Shown piece by piece: positions 41,581-52,921 of a DNA stretch of 64,000 nt. The notes below the pieces were generated by a model, which ran no database searches, was not told where the DNA came from, and saw only the letters and a list, made by a program, of their open reading frames with translations. A program made the position numbers and the translations under genes. Source of the DNA: Fasciolopsis buskii (lineage: Eukaryota > Platyhelminthes > Trematoda > Plagiorchiida > Fasciolidae); contig LUCM01005926.1 in NCBI GenBank assembly GCA_008360955.1, forward strand, positions 25,605 through 89,604, given 5' to 3'. The first letter of the stretch is position 1. Each line of letters starts with the position of its first letter.

Positions 41581-43902
41581 ATCACTATTACTACGAGTAA
41601 TAGCATTGTTACTCAGCTCTATTTTAGCAATCAAAACCGTTTTCTCCAAGGAATTTAACGTAGATAAATGTAGTTCCACAATAAAATGAATTCATTTTAT
41701 GCATTTCCTATTGAAAATCATTTTTGTCGTTTCCTGGCAAACTCCAGATGAACTCATTTACAGTGCAACAGTTCGGTAAAAGACTGTTTGAAAATATCTG
41801 CATAATCTGTCATTTCAGAATGAGCTATATCAATCCTTGAATCCACCGCCGGATCGTCTCACCACTATCCCGAATACGCTGACGTCCAGCACATTTAGAT
41901 TAGGTTTTGCGGATTGCTTCTGTGAGAAATTACCCTGTGAAGTATGACAACATTAAGTAACTAATTGATTACCAAATAATAATCATTAAGGATAATAAGC
42001 AGATGATTACTTGAGTATAAAAGAACTTGGACGTGTCGTCTGCAAACTGATGAGAATTTCTGATCTAGCTCACGGTGAACGGTCCGCACTCAGTTTGCAT
42101 AAACCGGAACTGCCAACACCGGAGACATTTTGGTTCACTACGAAATATTTATTTGTTTTGTCGTTCTCTGTAAACGCGAAAATGTTGGTCTTCATCTGTT
42201 TCCCCATTTTTGGAATTGCAGGTTCTCAAATTGTTTTCGCCATCTAGTGGTCATTTGAAGACTATTTCTGTTGGATTAGGAGAGCTTTGGTACAAACCAT
42301 CTAATACTTTATTTCATATAAGAATATTTTGGTACTTTGTGATTTGTTTCCAATATTCCAGCTACTCTTACTCCATTATTGAACCGCAGACAGTGGACTT
42401 ATGTGATAAGGTCATACAATGTTATTTTTTTATAGGGAGCATGTGTTATGAGAACCCAATCAACCAAACAATTGCCAAATCTGTTTCCCACGATGCTTGA
42501 AAAATGTTATTTTTCAAGTAGTTACGGATAATAGAGATTACGACAACTGAATCGTTGATTACAAAACATTTCTATTTGTGGCAAATTTTCACTTCTGGTC
42601 GACAAAGATTAAATTATGATAGTTGATTGACGTTGGACAGTGGCACAGGGAAGAATTACGAACCTATTTTTTCCACTTGGATGGGTGCTAGACTGTTGTG
42701 TTCTGAAGCCTGGCAAGAGATGTAGTATAATGTGTGCAATCGTGCATTCGATTGACCTGCAAAATGTGTTACGCTCTGGATGTGTCCGCTCCAGCTTGCA
42801 CAATCCTCTTCGGCGTGCGGTAGACGTTGGCCTCCTACACAGAATAACCGATGTTTAACAAGGGGCATGATCACAATGGAAAATACACTTAAGAAGTTGC
42901 ATGAACATGGAACATTGACAAGTAATCCGGCAAAGAAATCGACTAGACCAGGATTTAGGCTTTCAATTCTGGGCGAGACATTGTTACATTGACAAGTGCA
43001 GTTTATAATGTCGGTCTCTGTTAGCTAGTTACCGTGTACCCACTGAGGTTTCACAGCAGATGCCGATCAGACGGCAGATGTCTGGTCATCAATACCAGAC
43101 CCGGTGTAACTGATTGCCGAGCTTTGCGACTGATACTCAGCTCATAACGTTGATACCGGTTCACGTTTATTGGCTGACTGTCAGTCACTAAAACAGATAA
43201 AGAACTTCGTCGGTTATCTTCTGCGTGTCTATTCACCAGCTTATTTCTGAAGAACTGTACAGCCGTGTCTGGAAAATTTGACTCGAGATAGGCGCAGACT
43301 GCCATTTAACCACAAAGTGAGTTTTCACCCAGTATCACTGCTTCATCCGTGAGGAATTCGCGACCTATAGTTGACTTTGACTACTGAGCCGAAACAAGAC
43401 TACATGTGTTCGAAACCTGGGATCCGAAAGCGATACTTCACTTGGCATTGATGCGGAATAAAATATTGAAATTCATTCCGAATATCCTAGTGCATAGGTC
43501 TGATCAACCAACAGTCGACTGCGTTTTTTGATCAAACTCCAGCTTTTGCCTACCGCATGCTGATCTAGTGACGACGATCCCGGAATGGGGATAAATACGC
43601 CGCATTTTTTTCCGGCAGTTCATCGACTGGTCGTCGGGTGGTATTTTAAGGTGTATCGCTTGGCAGATCAACTTAAGGTCCATAGTTCTTCCGGTTTGTT
43701 TACTTCGAAGAAAGAAGTAAATACTACTCATTCGGAATTATCTTAGTGTGCGAGTGCACAATGTTTGCCAAAGATCAAGAAATTAAAGCATTGTGGGAAT
43801 GCATGTTGACAGGAATGAAAAAGACAACTGATTGACTTACTCTAAGTGTCTCTGTCTTTATGAATTTGCTAAGTTGTTTAGTTCGCTCACCAAATCCCAT
43901 AG

Positions 43903-44133
43903 ATGAGGTCTTCATCCTCGATGGTGTTTCATGCTATCTCATTCGGAATTTCGTTCAAGCCATTTAAAGTCTCTGATCGAATGGCTCGAAGTGCTGGAAG
44001 AATAGCTAACAGTAATGTAACTCTTCTAGCCACTAGAGAGATATGCAAACTTAAACGGATCGCGTCAGAACCAAAAGACGGATCTGAAACAGAAAGCAGC
44101 ACTGTCATTGTGAAGAGTTGTGCAGTAAAATAA
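43903..44133 (+). CDS. Candidate terminal exon or short ORF (76 aa), unknown
   Basis: The frame opens at an ATG directly after an acceptor-like CCATAG and ends at TAA overlapping an AATAAA (44129-44134). The peptide is Ser/Lys/Arg-rich (DRMARSAGRIANSN, then KLKRIASEPKDGSETESST). The arrangement fits a last exon, but the pyrimidine tract is weak. Confidence 0.2.
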   Translation: MRSSSSMVFHAISFGISFKPFKVSDRMARSAGRIANSNVTLLATREICKLKRIASEPKDGSETESSTVIVKSCAVK

Positions 44134-45452
44134 AAATAAGTACCTTAACACCAATCAAACAGGGGGAGCAAACAGTGGGATCTAGTCGGAGGGCCGACAA
44201 ACCTTTGAGTACAGTGCACACGGCACGATATGTGGATGAGAAAAAACGTGTGCGTTAGGGTCATGATGATACGATAAAACAAACTGATAAGTCATTGGAG
44301 TTCAATAGTGAAAACCAGGAATTAAGGTAAGAGTGGGTAAGATCAACACGAGTCCGATAATAAAAGGGGGGAGGGTAATCATGTGAACAGATAAATTTTT
44401 ACACATTCGCCTCGGATGGAGGCAGCAGCGGATGTCCTGCTTCAGTTCCCACCAGCTTATCGCATTCATTCAGAACAAAAACAGGGTAATTTAGATAGAC
44501 GAAGCTCAGTTCTGTTTCAGTTCATTTTTAGGTTAACTTAAGAACATTTGTGATCTTGAAAAATGCTATCCTGCCTTTCGCAACACCCGCTATACGATTA
44601 AGAATAAAGGCACAACTAAAGTTTACATTGCATTACGAACGAATGCATACCTATTTGGACAGTGCGTCATGCTACAAACTCACAAAAACAAGAGTATTCT
44701 GCTTCGATCTAATGGAATCTCGAGTTAGATTTAACATTTTTGAATGAAAATGATAAATTTTATAACCAGCGGGCACTATCACTTCCGATAATATAGAAAA
44801 AGGAAGATAGCTAATTTGTTTTACCATGATTTGCCAACTTACTCTAAGTCAGGAGCTTTCCACTCGCATGTTCGCAAGTGTTAAATAAATGAATGACTAT
44901 TTTTCGATGACTAGCATTGTGTACCCTAAGCTAATCCATAACGAATTCGAATAACCGCGCATCTAAGTCGTCCTAGGAAATTTCCTGGTGGTCACTGACA
45001 TGTCAACCCGTTATTTTATCATTCCAATCAGAGATTTCCTCCACCCCATGTGTTTGTTTAATTTCCCAAGCTACGGAAATTAGCTTGGTACGTTAAGTGA
45101 TACTCAGGTGTAATTGGTTGACCTCGATATCGTGCTGGGCTAAGGTGAACTTTACCTCATTTTTTCAGGTAACGTGTATTTTGTTTTCCCATTCCTATTA
45201 CGGGACAAGTTCAGGGCGGATTTTGTGAGTTAAACCTTTTTTCAATCTAGCCCCAATTCATAGCTATTTGGTTTCGGCGCCTTTCTGTTATGTCTACTTC
45301 CCACCGCCATCCTGGGATTAACAATAAGCGTGCATTAACAATACGGGTAGAAAGATGTAGTAACGGATACGATTATGGACAGCCGAACAAAAAAAGAATT
45401 CGGTCACTGACTGTTTGACATCTGCGAGAGTTTGGGCATGTGCAAGCGCATA

Positions 45453-45497
45453 TGCATGTGTATGTGTATGTGTATGTGTATGTGTGTGTGTGTGTGC
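45453..45497. repeat. (TATG)n / (TG)n compound microsatellite
   Basis: TGTATG units followed by a pure TG run. Confidence 0.9.
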
Positions 45498-47274
45498 ACG
45501 GTCATTTTCTCCGAAGCCCAGGTGACTCATTCACAGATCCCATTAGTCATAAGAGCATACGCGTAGAATCTAGTCCATGTGATGTAGTATTGTGTGAGAA
45601 TTTCCCGGGAATATCTGATTATGTGCACACGAAAAAAAAAACGCGTGGTCAGTCTCATTTCGACTTTCTCCTCAAGTCGACAGAAATCACTTCGTACGCA
45701 TACACTGCGCGAGAATTCCCTAGCATTTGGAACTCGCCTTCTCATTGGTCCCGTGTTTCGAAATTTTCGTGAGAATATTTGATTTCTTATCGGCTCTTTG
45801 GTTACTTTTTTGTTAATGTTTATACTCCCTCGTTAGGATGCCTTTTATGTTTCTGAGGACACCACCCATCTAACCGCAATAATGCGGCGGGGGTTGTGAG
45901 TTTCTCTGATCCCTCCTGAAGCTGTCAGTGATGGTTGCTGGTCATGGACTTGTTGTATCTTCTTGATCCTTCTCTCTCTCTCTTATTTGCGACGTCTGTC
46001 TTTTTGGGCTTCGTTTCTTTGTCGGTCAGTTGCATTCGGACTTCACGTCAAAAAAACCTTTGCGCATCACTTCAGATGATTGGTCGTTAAAATGTGTACA
46101 ACCGGAGGAACATACACCTCTGCTGGTCCAATATATGTGTGTGCGAACAGCTAGTCTGAAGTGTAAATCACAATTGTTTGATATCTTTGGCGCCTTTGCG
46201 ACTCATAGATCACGATTTCACTGGTCATAATTCACAAACTCTTCCGAAGCGTTCATCATGGGTACATTTGGTTTGAAGATTTATGGCAGCATATACAAAT
46301 CAAACGACGGAATTCCTCACGGTTCCAGATATTGACTACTGCCCCTTTTCAAGTTCTCCATTTAGTTCTGCGAAACTCATCTAAAAATTTTCAAGTTAGC
46401 TCAGAAATTTGGTTAAAACATGTTGAAAAAAAGAAAACGATTCATACTAATCTATCCGACAAAGTGCGTAACTGCTTCACTTTCCTTGGAAGATACCGCA
46501 TTCAGTCGGGCACGTGCTTGGTGTAACAAATCCAAAAATTCAATTGCTGTCTGATCAAATTTCGTGTCTCTAATGATAGCAAATCAGAGGTTTTCAGCAA
46601 GAAATTTTCGACCTACCCGAAAAGTTGTACCAGCCATAAAACCGTTTTGTCTCAACGGTTTTCTGAAACCATTTCGATTTACGGATCGAACGGTCGACGT
46701 CGCACACATGTAGGTATTCACGCAAAACTATTTGCTAGAATCCGTTAGTGTTTCCTATGCCAGATAAGTATATTTAGAATGGAAAATTTAATTTGATCCG
46801 CAGTAACGATTGATTTTAAGAAAATATGCAATTTTTGTGCTAATTGATTTAACCCTCGAAGCTACGGTAGTTCGGAAGGGACCGCAATTTTCTTCGCTTT
46901 CGTCATGATCTGCTCATTCACCTTCGCACAGTAGGTGAATTCATTGTACGCTAAGTTTGATGCATTTCGAAACCAATCGAACAATGAACCACGTGACTGC
47001 ATCCCAGAAAGAATGTTTTATATTTTCTGTCGTCCTTGTCTGTACTACTTTCCGCTGTTGCTGACTGCTGCGATATACAAATTCAAAAGTAATAGGACTG
47101 AACAAGACTCCTCTCGTTGTGGTTGCACGGTGCCCAGTTCTTGCGTAAGTCTATCGGAAACTTGGTACGCAAAACTTCACAGTGAGCACCGTAAAGAAAC
47201 TAACTGAAGCTGTCCTATCAGGCTCTCAGAAGTTTGGTCAATATTGACAATATTTGAAGAAGTACCGTACGTCA

Positions 47275-47455
47275 GTAATGGTCAAGCGGTATGGTCGCGG
47301 AGTTTGGGCGTTGGAATCACGAGTTCGGATCCCCCACCGGCGGTCAACTTCTCCGCTTGATGGCCCTCTGCTGGCTGCTGTCCTCTTCTCTAAAATGATG
47401 CAAAACGCTACCTAATGAGTAAAGGGGGTGAAAGATCATAAGCAAACAGAAATTG
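47275..47455 (+). mobile_element. tRNA-derived SINE copy
   Basis: A box TGGTCAAGCGG (47279-47289), B box AGTTCGGATCCC (47322-47333), body GTCAACTTCTCCGCTTGATG and CTCTGCTGGCTGCTG, tail CTCTAAAATGATGCAAAACG, then TAATGAGTAAAGG. Clear relative of the 34.3 kb copy. Confidence 0.75.
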
Positions 47456-48044
47456 GCAATTTCGCATCAGCTAGGTCTGCACAAAGCAACTGGCTTTAAA
47501 TTAACGAAACGGTCTTTTAAAATTCCAGGACAAAATGGTAGTCATATGTTACACCAACGGCGTTTATGTGGTTTCTGTTGTTCACTAGAAGGATGAGATG
47601 GACCATCTTAGCCACTCTATCAGCATTAGACTCAGCGGAAGACAGTGTAATGCAACTACACATAAATACAACGTACGTTCATTGAGAATGGCTATCAGCC
47701 AGTTGTCAAAGGGTAATAGAGCAACTCAAGATATCACTCTGAAACGGAGATACTGTGAATGCAACCAGTGATTGCTGTCCTATTGCTGTTTGCTGGAAAC
47801 ATCGCGACTCCGGATGCATCCCAAAACCTGACATAAAAGTTAGTCAAAACAGGAATCCATATTCAGCGAACAACGAAACGTTAGAGAATTTGTTGAGCGT
47901 AGCGTCCCGATTTGAGACAAATACAAATAATATTGCATAGACCGCAACTGGCTGTGAAACGGTTGACTGTTCTGAAAAAATTGACCGATTATGGCACACC
48001 ACAAAGCGTAAGTAGACATTTTTCGCATTTGTTCTTTTTTGAAA

Positions 48045-48165
48045 CGAGGTCAGCAGCACGTGTCTTCCATCGATCGAGCGATCGACGGTTGGTCGCGCAT
48101 TTTGTGACTTGAACTCCGGACGCCCATGCGTGTGGAGCAAGCCATCAGGTAACCATTACACCTGA
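48045..48165 (-). mobile_element. tRNA-derived SINE-like copy with a different head
   Basis: The reverse complement reads TGTAATGGTTACCTGATGGC (A-box region), then CCGGAGTTCAAGTCAC (B box). It lacks the tail motif of the main family. Its 5' end abuts a (TA)n tract at 48166-48189, and the body holds the near-palindrome CCATCGATCGAGCGATCGACGG. Confidence 0.5.
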
Positions 48166-48189
48166 CTATATATATATATATATATATAT
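48166..48189. repeat. (TA)n microsatellite at the 5' end of a SINE-like copy
   Basis: About 12 TA units, directly next to the head of the minus-strand SINE-like copy. Confidence 0.9.
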
Positions 48190-50071
48190 TTCTCACCAGA
48201 ATCGAATGTGTAGCATCAGGAGTGTGCATGGAAGCTCTTTATCGAAGAGTCCGCAGAAGAATCACAACTGTGATTCGTCGATAATTGTTTGTCAGTTGGG
48301 CTGAGCCAACCTAAGGAACGAGGGCAGAATGTCCCAGAATATTATACGTATGTATATATAAGCAGGAAGTAGTATCTGGATGCGTAAACAAAATTTTGCC
48401 CGGGAGCACACGACCGGTTTCGTGTATGTATATATGTATATACACAAACACACACAAAGCACATACACGCCGACTGATCGGTCTTCTGAGTCTGATACTT
48501 TCCCACGTCAAATCTCTGGGTCTGAAATTGGTTTGCACGACGAAGCACACCAGGGTTAGGACTAAATGAACCATAAATGTTGTTTTAACTCGTCAAATCT
48601 TTACAAAAATTAGCTTTTGGATACTTTTGAGCTTATCATCCTAATTCAGGATGTCGAAGTTGGTCTCATGGAATCTCTCGGTTATGAGCTTACTGTTTCC
48701 ATCCCATGAATGCATGAACACCACACGGAGATGTGCTCCTGGTCCCCAGTAAAGAGGTGTTACTCTGAAATTTGTTTTGCTACCAAAAACGTGTCATTGC
48801 TAATGTGGCAACAGTTATTTTCCGAATGCGTTACCCACGAAATCGGTCAATCGCTATTCTGATATGAACGTGTATTAATCTGATCTTTCTTCGGTGACTT
48901 ACAGAAACTTGATAATGTCCAAATCCAGCACCTTTTATTCCAAAAAGGCGTTGCTACACGAATGAATAATTGAACAAATTTCCTATGACACTGCTGAAAA
49001 AGTTATCCCAACTTCCTGTAAGCTGACTCCTCTTGTGATTATTGTATATTCTCCAAAAACCCGTATGAATGACTTTGAATGTTAGTGTTAGTTGTAGCCG
49101 GTGTTGATAATTTTCAGCAGGTCATGATCGCAGAGCTCGGTGTCAAACCAGTCAGCGCGTGCGGGTCCAATTGATCGTAATCTTCTGTGGTATGCTCTTC
49201 CTCAAGTTTGACCTTGACCACATAGTTGATGAGATATGCGCACAGATTTGTCACGCAGAAAGTACCAAACCGGCTTTACATGACTGTCTTCACATGCTTT
49301 TCTAACAAAAAAGTTACAGATGCGGTGCTTTCATCGTGCCGATCTTGTCTTAAAAATGTTCCAGAATAACTGAAATGCTTAGATTTCTGGCTTGTTTTCC
49401 TGTCGCCATCATCTCCTTAGGAAACAACGTTATATACATAACCGGCAGTCAATGTTCCCTCGATCAATGGTGAAACATGTGCTACCTAAACCACAAGATT
49501 CAACGAATTAAACTCTAGGACAGTGGTAATTTTGAGTTGCGAAGAACTGGTTTCCGAAGCCAGTGAGACGGTACCCTGTACTTCGTAGTTTGAAGTCCGC
49601 TCCCAGTTACCTTCTCGGGGGCCTGAAATATAAACTAGAATAAACTTCGACGGTCTAGTCTTTCTTAGAGTTGACAAAACTCCCACTATTTGACTTTAAC
49701 CCTATTCGATTTGACTGAAACAAATGGAGATTTGCCATGGTAATTAGATGATTCATTGATGATTCAAACGTATTTTTTGATGTGAAAATTGTGCAACGGC
49801 TCGTCGATTCAACTTAATACATTCCTGACCTTACAAAAAATATCACATTTTGTTGAGTTCCATGGTTAGACAAAAACAGCTCTTTATTTCTATTGTTGGG
49901 ATTAGAATACTGGATGTTCATGCACGTATCTAAAATGACACGATTAAATGACCCCGTTCTCAATGGGCCCTCGAAAGGCTTCGCATAGACCTTTTCAGTC
50001 AAAGCAGATCTCAACAACCCGGCCAATCTCGGGCGCACATGTCTATGTCCCACTGATTTAGTTTGTAATAA

Positions 50072-50254
50072 ATGAGCATTACTTCTCGAGGGATTCAATA
50101 TCGAATAGCTTTATTCAACGCCCATTTCGAGGTGAAACTTGACTACGGTGATCTCGAGCTGATTCTTTTGGTCAAGAAGCCGAAAGGAAAATCCGCACAA
50201 GAAGGTCAGTCGCTGGAGGTGGACCAGCTGATCCTATTAACCCATTACTGCTAA
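50072..50254 (+). CDS. Short ORF (60 aa), unknown
   Basis: ATG-initiated frame with protein-like composition (FNAHFEVKLDYGDLELILLV, then KKPKGKSAQEGQSLEVDQL) ending at TAA. The surrounding 49.8-50.5 kb is also unusually open on both strands, which could mean a decayed mobile element. No family recognised. Confidence 0.22.
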   Translation: MSITSRGIQYRIALFNAHFEVKLDYGDLELILLVKKPKGKSAQEGQSLEVDQLILLTHYC

Positions 50255-52102
50255 CGGTAGCAAACCAATGAACAGGGGGCTTTTTTGGTTAATAAAATGA
50301 GGCTGTTTCGGCGTGACATTGGTTGACAGTGAATTGGGGAAAAAAATTTTTGGTGACTGACGACCTGAGAGCGAATAAACTTCTACGCCTTGCAAAACTG
50401 CTAAATTACCCGTTCCTGAAACGCATCCGAGGTGATTTTCTGAACACTTTTCATGGGTCAGGCTGCAGAGATTCCGTCCTATTGAGTGGGACAAGGCTTG
50501 CTTTCAAAAAATGAATACATTAGGCACATTTTGTTCTTCAACTCTAGGGGATTTTCTGTTTGGACCTAATTAAGTAATCACCTGTGTAGTTCATTGAACT
50601 AGTTATCTTTCCTTAGGCATTCAAAGATGAAATATCCCAGTTTTCGTAAAGTTCTGATGATCTAGTTTGGTGTTTGGATTACAAACGTTGCAATACTACA
50701 ACTACGCTATCTCAGTTGGTGATAATGAATGGTTCCAAATCTAAATCCCAGGGCCATCAACAGGCATAACATGAGCTGCAAACAATAGAAGCATGCAGCG
50801 AGAATTTCAGCGAGACTTGGTTCCGCGCATAGGATGCACTGAGACCCAAACTGTGAGTGGTCCCCATGTGCGAGTTAAAACTCCATAGAAGCTGTTGATT
50901 CTCGTCATTGTGGTTTGTCTAGCATTTTCGACAACCATTGAATGATGTCTCCGACTAACTGGTCTAACAACTTCGCTTTCCGAAAAATGCATGCCTCAAA
51001 ATGCGTTTCCCCTAAGTGAAAAATCAGAGCATGGCTCCATTTGATTTTGGATAGAAATGCTTAGCACGATCAACAATCGTGTCCGCAGAAAACCGAATTA
51101 GGTGTGCTATGACTCGCCACATTTACTTCAAGCAGGCACGCACTTGGAATTTCATTTCGATATAGCATGGTTTGGAAAATTCTAACCAACTTTAGGTCAT
51201 CATGAAAGGGCATTTTGGCATGGGCTTAGTTTTGACAAAGAAAATCGTTATTATCCGTTAGATAACGGTGGTATTTTAAAACTTCCCCGCGCTCTGCACA
51301 GGAAAATTGTGCTCTCTTGTAAATCGTTCGTGGGATTGCCCTGTCAACGGAGCGCTTTTAAATTACAAATATTATACAGAATTCTCGGTTTATTAATGCG
51401 TTTGCAAAGTCACAAGGGAGAGTTTCGCTTTTCAGGCCCCCGGTGTCTCTCTCCCTGAGATGTAGAGATGATAATTTTAGAGCGTTTCATACTTAAGAAA
51501 CAAAAAGGCCGAATATACAAAGTGGCAAGGATAAAAGATTACCGGATTTTTATTAGCAACCTCACTTTCCGATGAGCACCGGATCACACGGCTCGCGTCA
51601 GACAACTCTCACACGATGAGCCGCTTTCAAGTCGAATTTTAGAGGAGAACTCAAATCTCACCACCAATATACGTACCTTTTCCTCGTTAGAATATTTATA
51701 TTAATCGCGTTTGTTTTTCACTTAACACAAACTGTGCACCTGTGGTCGGTGCTTTTGCTTCCGCCATAGTCATCAAACTAGGTCACCGAGATGTTTGGAT
51801 CCGATCGCACCCACCTGCTTCCCTGCCGGATAGTAAAATTTTAAATGTAAAAATGCCAAATGAGGATGGCGGCTTCATCTACCAGAAGGACTTCGGTACT
51901 GTAAAGGATAATGGGAAAGCTTAATTGGGGAACTAATAACAGAAGATCCATTTGAGACCAGTTCGACTAAAATCACACTGGGGAAAAATCATCAGTGGGC
52001 GCCAAAAGTTGTGGGCATATGGTTACTGGTATCTCGGTAAATAGAAACAGGATACAGATGGTCGGATATATATTTTTTTGAATTCCGCTCTCATGCGTGT
52101 GT

Positions 52103-52123
52103 GCACACACACACACACACACA
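52103..52123. repeat. (CA)n microsatellite
   Basis: Ten CA units, about 800 bp upstream of the GPCR start. Confidence 0.9.
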
Positions 52124-52903
52124 AGCATTCACCGAATCATAAAGTGTTCCTCATCGATTTGTGCATATTTTTCTTTCGTTTATTCAAAACGAGAATTGAA
52201 TTTGAGATACTTGTTTCCTCGAAGGAAAACCCGAATCACTATCAAATAAGACAATTACAAGAAAAAACTAAATCAACAGTATTCAAGCTTCTTTCGCTGC
52301 TTTCGATTTTTTTCAGAGGTAAAATGGATTCCTATTTGTTCCGATGCGGTTAATGATTTGATGGGTCCCAAGAAAAGAACTCGAATCTATGTAGACAAAT
52401 ATTATTAGCTTAACTACTTATAACCGACCTATATGGGCGTTTTTTATAATTATTAGGATTAGCCTTAGTAACCTATCATCTCTGTTCATTTGCAAAGGTA
52501 GAAGTCAACATCATGAGTTCACGTTTCTAGCCCCGTTTTGCACTCTCTGAACCTTGTCGTGAAAAGTAGAAATGTAGTAACCACGTAATGTTCTTCACTA
52601 TGACTTAGATCATTCGGGGTCAGTGATTTGTTTAGATTTAAAATTAGCTTGTAATAGATGAAATTTATCTTTGTCTCGCCCTCAAAATTTTGACCGCATT
52701 CGACGGTAGTGGCGACTGACGACTGGGCCAATCCTGGCGCAACAGACCATAGTTGGCCGTTCCGATTGGTCAGCATGGTGGGAGAGGAAAATCACCTTCG
52801 GTCAGTCTTAGTTGTCCTAGGCTGGGGTGAAGCGAATTTTAGCCCCTACACACAAATTGCCGAGTCAACGTTTTGTGACGTGTTCGTTTGATCAAAATTA
52901 GTT

Positions 52904-52921
52904 CCCACAGTTTGTGAAGAA
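52904..52921 (+). promoter_or_regulatory. Possible 3' splice acceptor just before the GPCR start codon
   Basis: The sequence TTCCCACAG ends at 52910, followed by TTTGTGAAGAA and the ATG at 52922. This fits a 3' splice site 11 nt upstream of the start, so the coding exon may be joined to an untranslated 5' exon or, since flukes trans-splice some mRNAs, to a spliced leader. The pyrimidine tract is only moderate. It could equally be unused. Confidence 0.25.

Larger units (their letters stand above)
37846..47274. other. Intergenic or intronic DNA
   Basis: Holds the second copy of the dispersed repeat (41.2 kb), an ATT and a TG microsatellite, and the doubtful ORF at 43.9 kb. 42.6-43.0 kb is open on both strands without a recognisable product. 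Confidence 0.4.
48190..52900. other. Upstream region of the GPCR, no other secure gene
   Basis: Contains TATG/CA-rich sequence at 48.42-48.47 kb, the doubtful ORF at 50.07 kb and a CA tract at 52.1 kb. The 51,742-51,924 frame (+) looks weakly coding but begins at GTG and has no acceptor. No TATA box or other promoter element could be assigned to the GPCR. Confidence 0.4.

Noticed and set aside
43380..43480. B-box-like GTGTTCGAAACCTGGG, possible SINE
   Set aside because: No A box at the right distance and no family tail.
50698..50770. Possible tRNA-like GGTTCCAAATCT
   Set aside because: No cloverleaf can be drawn and no A box is present.
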